NCBI GenBank assembly: GCA_026770575.1
Contig: MU657389.1
Location: 1 to 10,817, forward strand
From: Pelagophyceae sp. CCMP2097
Lineage: Eukaryota; Sar; Pelagophyceae
DNA: 10,817 nt
Direction: 5' to 3'
Positions 8,112 to 10,817 of this stretch are shown in pieces. Under the pieces are notes generated by a model that did not search any database, was not told the DNA's origin, and was given only the letters and a program-made list of their open reading frames with translations. Position 1 is the first letter of the stretch. Each line of letters begins with the position of its first letter. Position numbers and translations under genes: made by a program.

Positions 8112-10070
8112 TCAGTCGGCGGTGAGCATGACCTCGTCGGCGGGGACGTCGAGGCCGGACTCGGCGCCTACGATGAGGTTTTGCAGGAACGATTCCGTGA
8201 CGCGCGTCACGTTGACGATCTCCGAGCCTGCGGCGCGGCGGTCCGCGGCGAGAAACGTCGCGGGGGCGGCGTCGCACGGTCCATCTGGTCGATGGGCTGC
8301 TCTGTGAGCTCAGAGAGCTGCTCCGTGAAGCGCTCAAGGTGCTCCTGCAGCCCTTCGAAAAGGTCGCGCTGCTTCGTGGCCGCGGGCGCGAGGTAGTAGC
8401 CGAAGACGTAAGTCGCCTTTAAGACGCGGCGGCAGTCGATGACCAGCTCGTTAGCGACCTTGAGGAACTGGACGTCGATCCAAGTCCCCTGCGTCGTCTC
8501 CTACGAGCAAACGGCCGTCGAACGGAAACTTGCGCGCGGGACGACGGGGGGGCTTTCCGAAGCTATCCAGCCCTGGCTTCCGCTCGCGAGGGCTGTGGCG
8601 GGCGCTCCGAAGGCCGACGCGCCTGGAGCTCGACCATGCGGAGCTCCGTGGCCTCGAGCTGCTTCACGGCAAACTGCTGCGCCGAGCCGTGACCGTGCCA
8701 TCGCTTGTAGTAGTGCAGGTAGCGGTCCAGCTCGCGCTTGGCCTTTGCGTGGTCGTCGTCATCCTCCGCAGGCTTAAGCGGGTCGAACTTGTTGCCTACG
8801 CAAAAGCCTCGGCTCTGCGCGCGAGCGGCGTCGGGGTATCCTCACACTTGTAGAAGCCGCCCGTCGTCGAGCCGTGATCGTGCCAGTCGCCCATGCACAT
8901 CCAGCAGAACTCGAACTTGCACTGCGAGCAGTTGATGTGGTTGCAGCCTTGATTCTTCTCGATTCTCGTCTGGCACTTCGGGCAGCGCTTCGTGTTAGCG
9001 AGGATCCAGTTGGCCGTCTCGGATTCGTTTTGGCCTTTTTCGTTCCAGCGGCGCATGCCGTCGCACGGCGCAGGCTGGTGCGCCTCGTCCCCGCAACGCA
9101 TGCAAAACACCGCCCCGCAGCCGCCGGGCGCGCACCGCACCTGCGAAACGCCCGGCCCGGCGCGCGCGACCTTGCCGCACCGCGGCGCGGGGCACCAGCG
9201 CAGGTCGCGCGACGCGGTCACAAACGCCTCGACGCGGTGCGCGCGGCGCCGCCCGCGCCGCTTCTCGTCGAGGAGCGCGCCGCAGAGCTGCGGCGGCACG
9301 ACGCAGGCGCACTGGTCCTCGGGGCACCGCACGTCGAGCGCCGCCGCCGCGCCCTCATCGACCTTGGTGCGGAGGTAGCCGCCGTAGCACTCGTCGCAGA
9401 AAAAGTGGCCGCACGGCGCCGCGCGCACCGTCTCCGTGACGTCGCAGAAGCAGATGCGGCACAGCACCGCCGCAGCGGGCGCGCAGGGGAGTTTGATGGC
9501 GCCGTCCGCGCCCTCGCGCTCCCAGAGGCCGACCTGCGTTCGGCGTCCGACAGGGCGGAGACGACGAGGGACGCGTGACGCACGCCGGCGGCGTTGGCGA
9601 GCTTGGCCGCGTCTGCGACGAAGGCCTCCATGAGCCGCTCCGAGGACCAGCCGGCGTGGCGCAGCAGCAGCTCGGCGTACGAGGGCGGCAGGTCAAGCAG
9701 GTCAGAGACTTCCGAGACCTGCGGAAGGGCCGCCTCGCGGGGCCGCGCCCGGGGCGCGGTAAAGCCGGCGCGAAAAGCGCGGGCGACGGACCTTGTGCGC
9801 CATAATGTCCTCGACGTCGCACATTTCGATCAACGAGTAGACGCCTGCGCGAAACCGTCACCATCGTCGCATTCCGATTTGACGGGGACGCCGGTAAGTT
9901 TGGGGACCATCGGAGAGGTTATGCTTGTTCTTGTCGGCGCGCGTTGGCCCGGCGAAAGACTCGGCGCGCTCCCGCTTGGCCGCGTGCCCGTCGTCCGCGG
10001 GGGCGGCGTCGTCGTCCGTCTGCTCGTCGTCGTCGCTGTAGACGTAGTCCACCTCGTCCTCGTCCGACAT
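8112..10070 (-). CDS. ARI: Ariadne-type RBR E3 ubiquitin ligase (spliced, 7 exons, 516 aa)
   Basis: RING-between-RING ligase: RING1 binds the ubiquitin-loaded E2, ubiquitin passes to a RING2 cysteine, then to substrate. Exons: 10070-9908, 9844-9792, 9718-9584, 9533-8846, 8795-8623, 8500-8278, 8227-8112; sum 1551 nt with consistent phases. An acidic N-terminus (MSDEDEVDYVYSDDDEQ) typical of Ariadnes leads to a UBA-like region (about 56-105, LLLRHAGWSSERLMEAF). RING1 ligands are C142, C145, C158, H160, C163, C166, C187, C192. IBR ligands are C231, C236, C251, C256, C261, C264, H269, C274. RING2 has C301, C304, catalytic C314 (QGCNHINC), C319, C322, C327, C330, H337, C347. The Ariadne domain, which covers the catalytic Cys until relieved by neddylated cullin-RING ligases in animals, follows: RELDRYLHYYKRW, TWIDVQFLK, DCRRVLKATYVFGYYL, LFEGLQEHLERFTEQL. 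All catalytic and zinc positions are intact. The first donor (GTCCCC at 9907) is weak; CGGC/GTCCCC 18 nt further on is an alternative. ARIH1 versus ARIH2 orthology is not resolved. Confidence 0.93.
8501..8622 (-). other. GC-AG intron 5 of the Ariadne gene (122 bp)
   Basis: The exon ends GAG-CTC-CAG; the intron begins GCGCGT and ends CTCGTAG; the next exon reads GAG-ACG-ACG-CAG-GGG-ACT-TGG. Splicing in phase 0 joins LRMVELQ to ETTQGTWIDVQFLK, the expected Ariadne helix order. Using the GT 4 nt inside shifts the frame. The six-base donor is the same as in the GC-AG intron of the AP-4 epsilon gene. Confidence 0.85.
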
Positions 10071-10421
10071 GCCCGATCAGAACGCCCGTGCGACCGCGGC
10101 GCACGCGCGTCACGCAACGCGAAGATGCAAAAAAAGTCTTTCAAGAGAGCTCAGCTCCGACTCAGCTCGGTCAGGCCTCCAAAAAAGACTAGAATCGTTC
10201 CACTTTCCGCCGGGCACCCTCTCTCTTCAATCCGGCCGCGGGATTGAAACATTGACTAGGCTGTCATGTTGCTCTGCAATTTTTATGAGCCACCCATTTG
10301 AAGTATTTTCAGCTGCATTTGTTCGACCAATCCAAAGCCAGAACGAGGCAGGTCCGCGTTTCCCCCCTGGACCCTGTGAGGAGGGGATGCGCGAAAAAAG
10401 TACTACTTTGGAGCATCGAGC

Positions 10422-10530
10422 CTCAGCTCTCCGGGCATGAACATGGTCACAGGCGACGGCGTTGGAAAGAGGGGAAGCAGGGCTTTCGAAATCCGTCGGC
10501 CGTGACCATGTTCATGCCCGGAGAGCTGAG
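10422..10530. repeat. Near-perfect 109 bp hairpin (38 bp stem)
   Basis: The arm 10422-10450 (starting CTCAGCTCTCCGGGCATGAA) is the exact reverse complement of 10502-10530. Inward, CGACGG at 10454-10459 pairs with CCGTCG at 10493-10498, with two mismatches between, so 36 of 38 positions pair. The loop is 33 nt. Pairing stops at once outside the arms, and no target-site duplication is seen. It lies about 350 bp upstream of the Ariadne start codon. It could be a fold-back element or a small-RNA precursor; the sequence alone does not decide. Confidence 0.85.
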
Positions 10531-10633
10531 ATCTAGGTGGCAAAAGTTTGACTGTTTTTGACCTTTTTGGGGCGATTCTGCGTCCCGGCGCTGTTACTTT
10601 TGCTCGTTGAGCGTTCCTACACGTTTAGGGTCA

Positions 10634-10687
10634 AGTTCAGAACATTTCCTAACAGCGTATTTGCGTTTTTGAACTCAGTTCTGAACT
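10634..10687. repeat. 10 bp inverted repeat with GAAC/GTTC cluster
   Basis: AGTTCAGAAC at 10634-10643 is the reverse complement of GTTCTGAACT at 10678-10687. More GAAC or GTTC words follow at about 10695, 10708 and 10735. TTCTGAAC also occurs twice inside the MITE-like element at 4040-4246. Confidence 0.55.
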
Positions 10688-10817
10688 AAGTCTTGTTCAA
10701 AAAAAGTGAACCTCTCTAATAAGCCAGATTTTTGGAACTTATCAAGTCTAAATTGGGGCCTTAAGTCCACCACGGAGGTCGAACGGATCGTGAAACGGCC
10801 CTCCAATTCCCCGTCAG

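Larger units (their letters stand above)
10071..10817. other. Upstream region of the Ariadne gene and right-edge spacer
   Basis: Positions 10071-10160 are GC-rich and adjoin the Ariadne start codon. Beyond that, base composition drops to roughly balanced or AT-rich. The region holds the long hairpin at 10422-10530 and a cluster of GAAC/GTTC words at 10630-10740. No gene is recognisable on either strand. Confidence 0.5.

Noticed and set aside
6799..8337. Minus-strand frame of 512 codons spanning the spacer and the 5-prime part of the U32-family gene.
   Set aside because: It is in a different frame from the U32 protein, its middle is translation of the 36 bp minisatellite, and its 3-prime half is an off-frame reading of the U32 gene.

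Overview
This is a nuclear-genome window from a GC-rich, intron-containing unicellular eukaryote. The best guess is an alga with a secondary plastid, for example a pelagophyte or other stramenopile, or a haptophyte. The reasons are: two genes are interrupted by very short spliceosomal introns (mostly 50-63 bp); coding DNA is extremely GC-rich while the spacers turn abruptly AT-rich; and one bacterial-type enzyme has an N-terminal hydrophobic segment followed by an Ala/Arg/Ser-rich stretch, as expected for plastid import. The taxonomic call is inference only.

Layout: three complete protein genes, all on the minus strand, separated by spacers of 695 and 537 bp. Reading in the direction of transcription from the right edge: (1) an Ariadne-type RBR E3 ubiquitin ligase, 10070 to 8112, 7 exons, 516 aa; (2) a U32-peptidase-family protein of the RlhA type (RNA hydroxylation), 7574 to 4590, intronless, 994 aa; (3) the epsilon subunit of the AP-4 adaptor complex, 3894 to 394, 8 exons, 999 aa. 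I built the two spliced models by hand from reading-frame continuity, splice signals and recalled family alignments. In both models the exon lengths sum to a multiple of three and every exon phase agrees with its neighbour. The three genes belong to different processes (ubiquitylation, RNA modification, vesicle sorting) and do not form a functional cluster.

Non-coding content: a degenerate tandem repeat with a strict ~30 bp period at the left edge (1-170); a MITE-like element with perfect 29 bp terminal inverted repeats between AP-4 epsilon and the U32 gene (4040-4246); a 36 bp minisatellite just downstream of the Ariadne gene (7945-8049); a strong TATA-like box upstream of the U32 gene; a 109 bp near-perfect hairpin upstream of the Ariadne gene (10422-10530); and an AT-rich right edge that shares words with the MITE-like element.

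The most interesting points are two GC-AG introns with an identical GCGCGT donor in unrelated genes, an AP-4 epsilon that keeps the C-terminal platform but seems to lack the appendage sandwich, the long hairpin, and the 30 bp phased repeat. I found no evidence of a new multi-gene system here. Long plus-strand open frames are antisense shadows of the GC-rich minus-strand genes.
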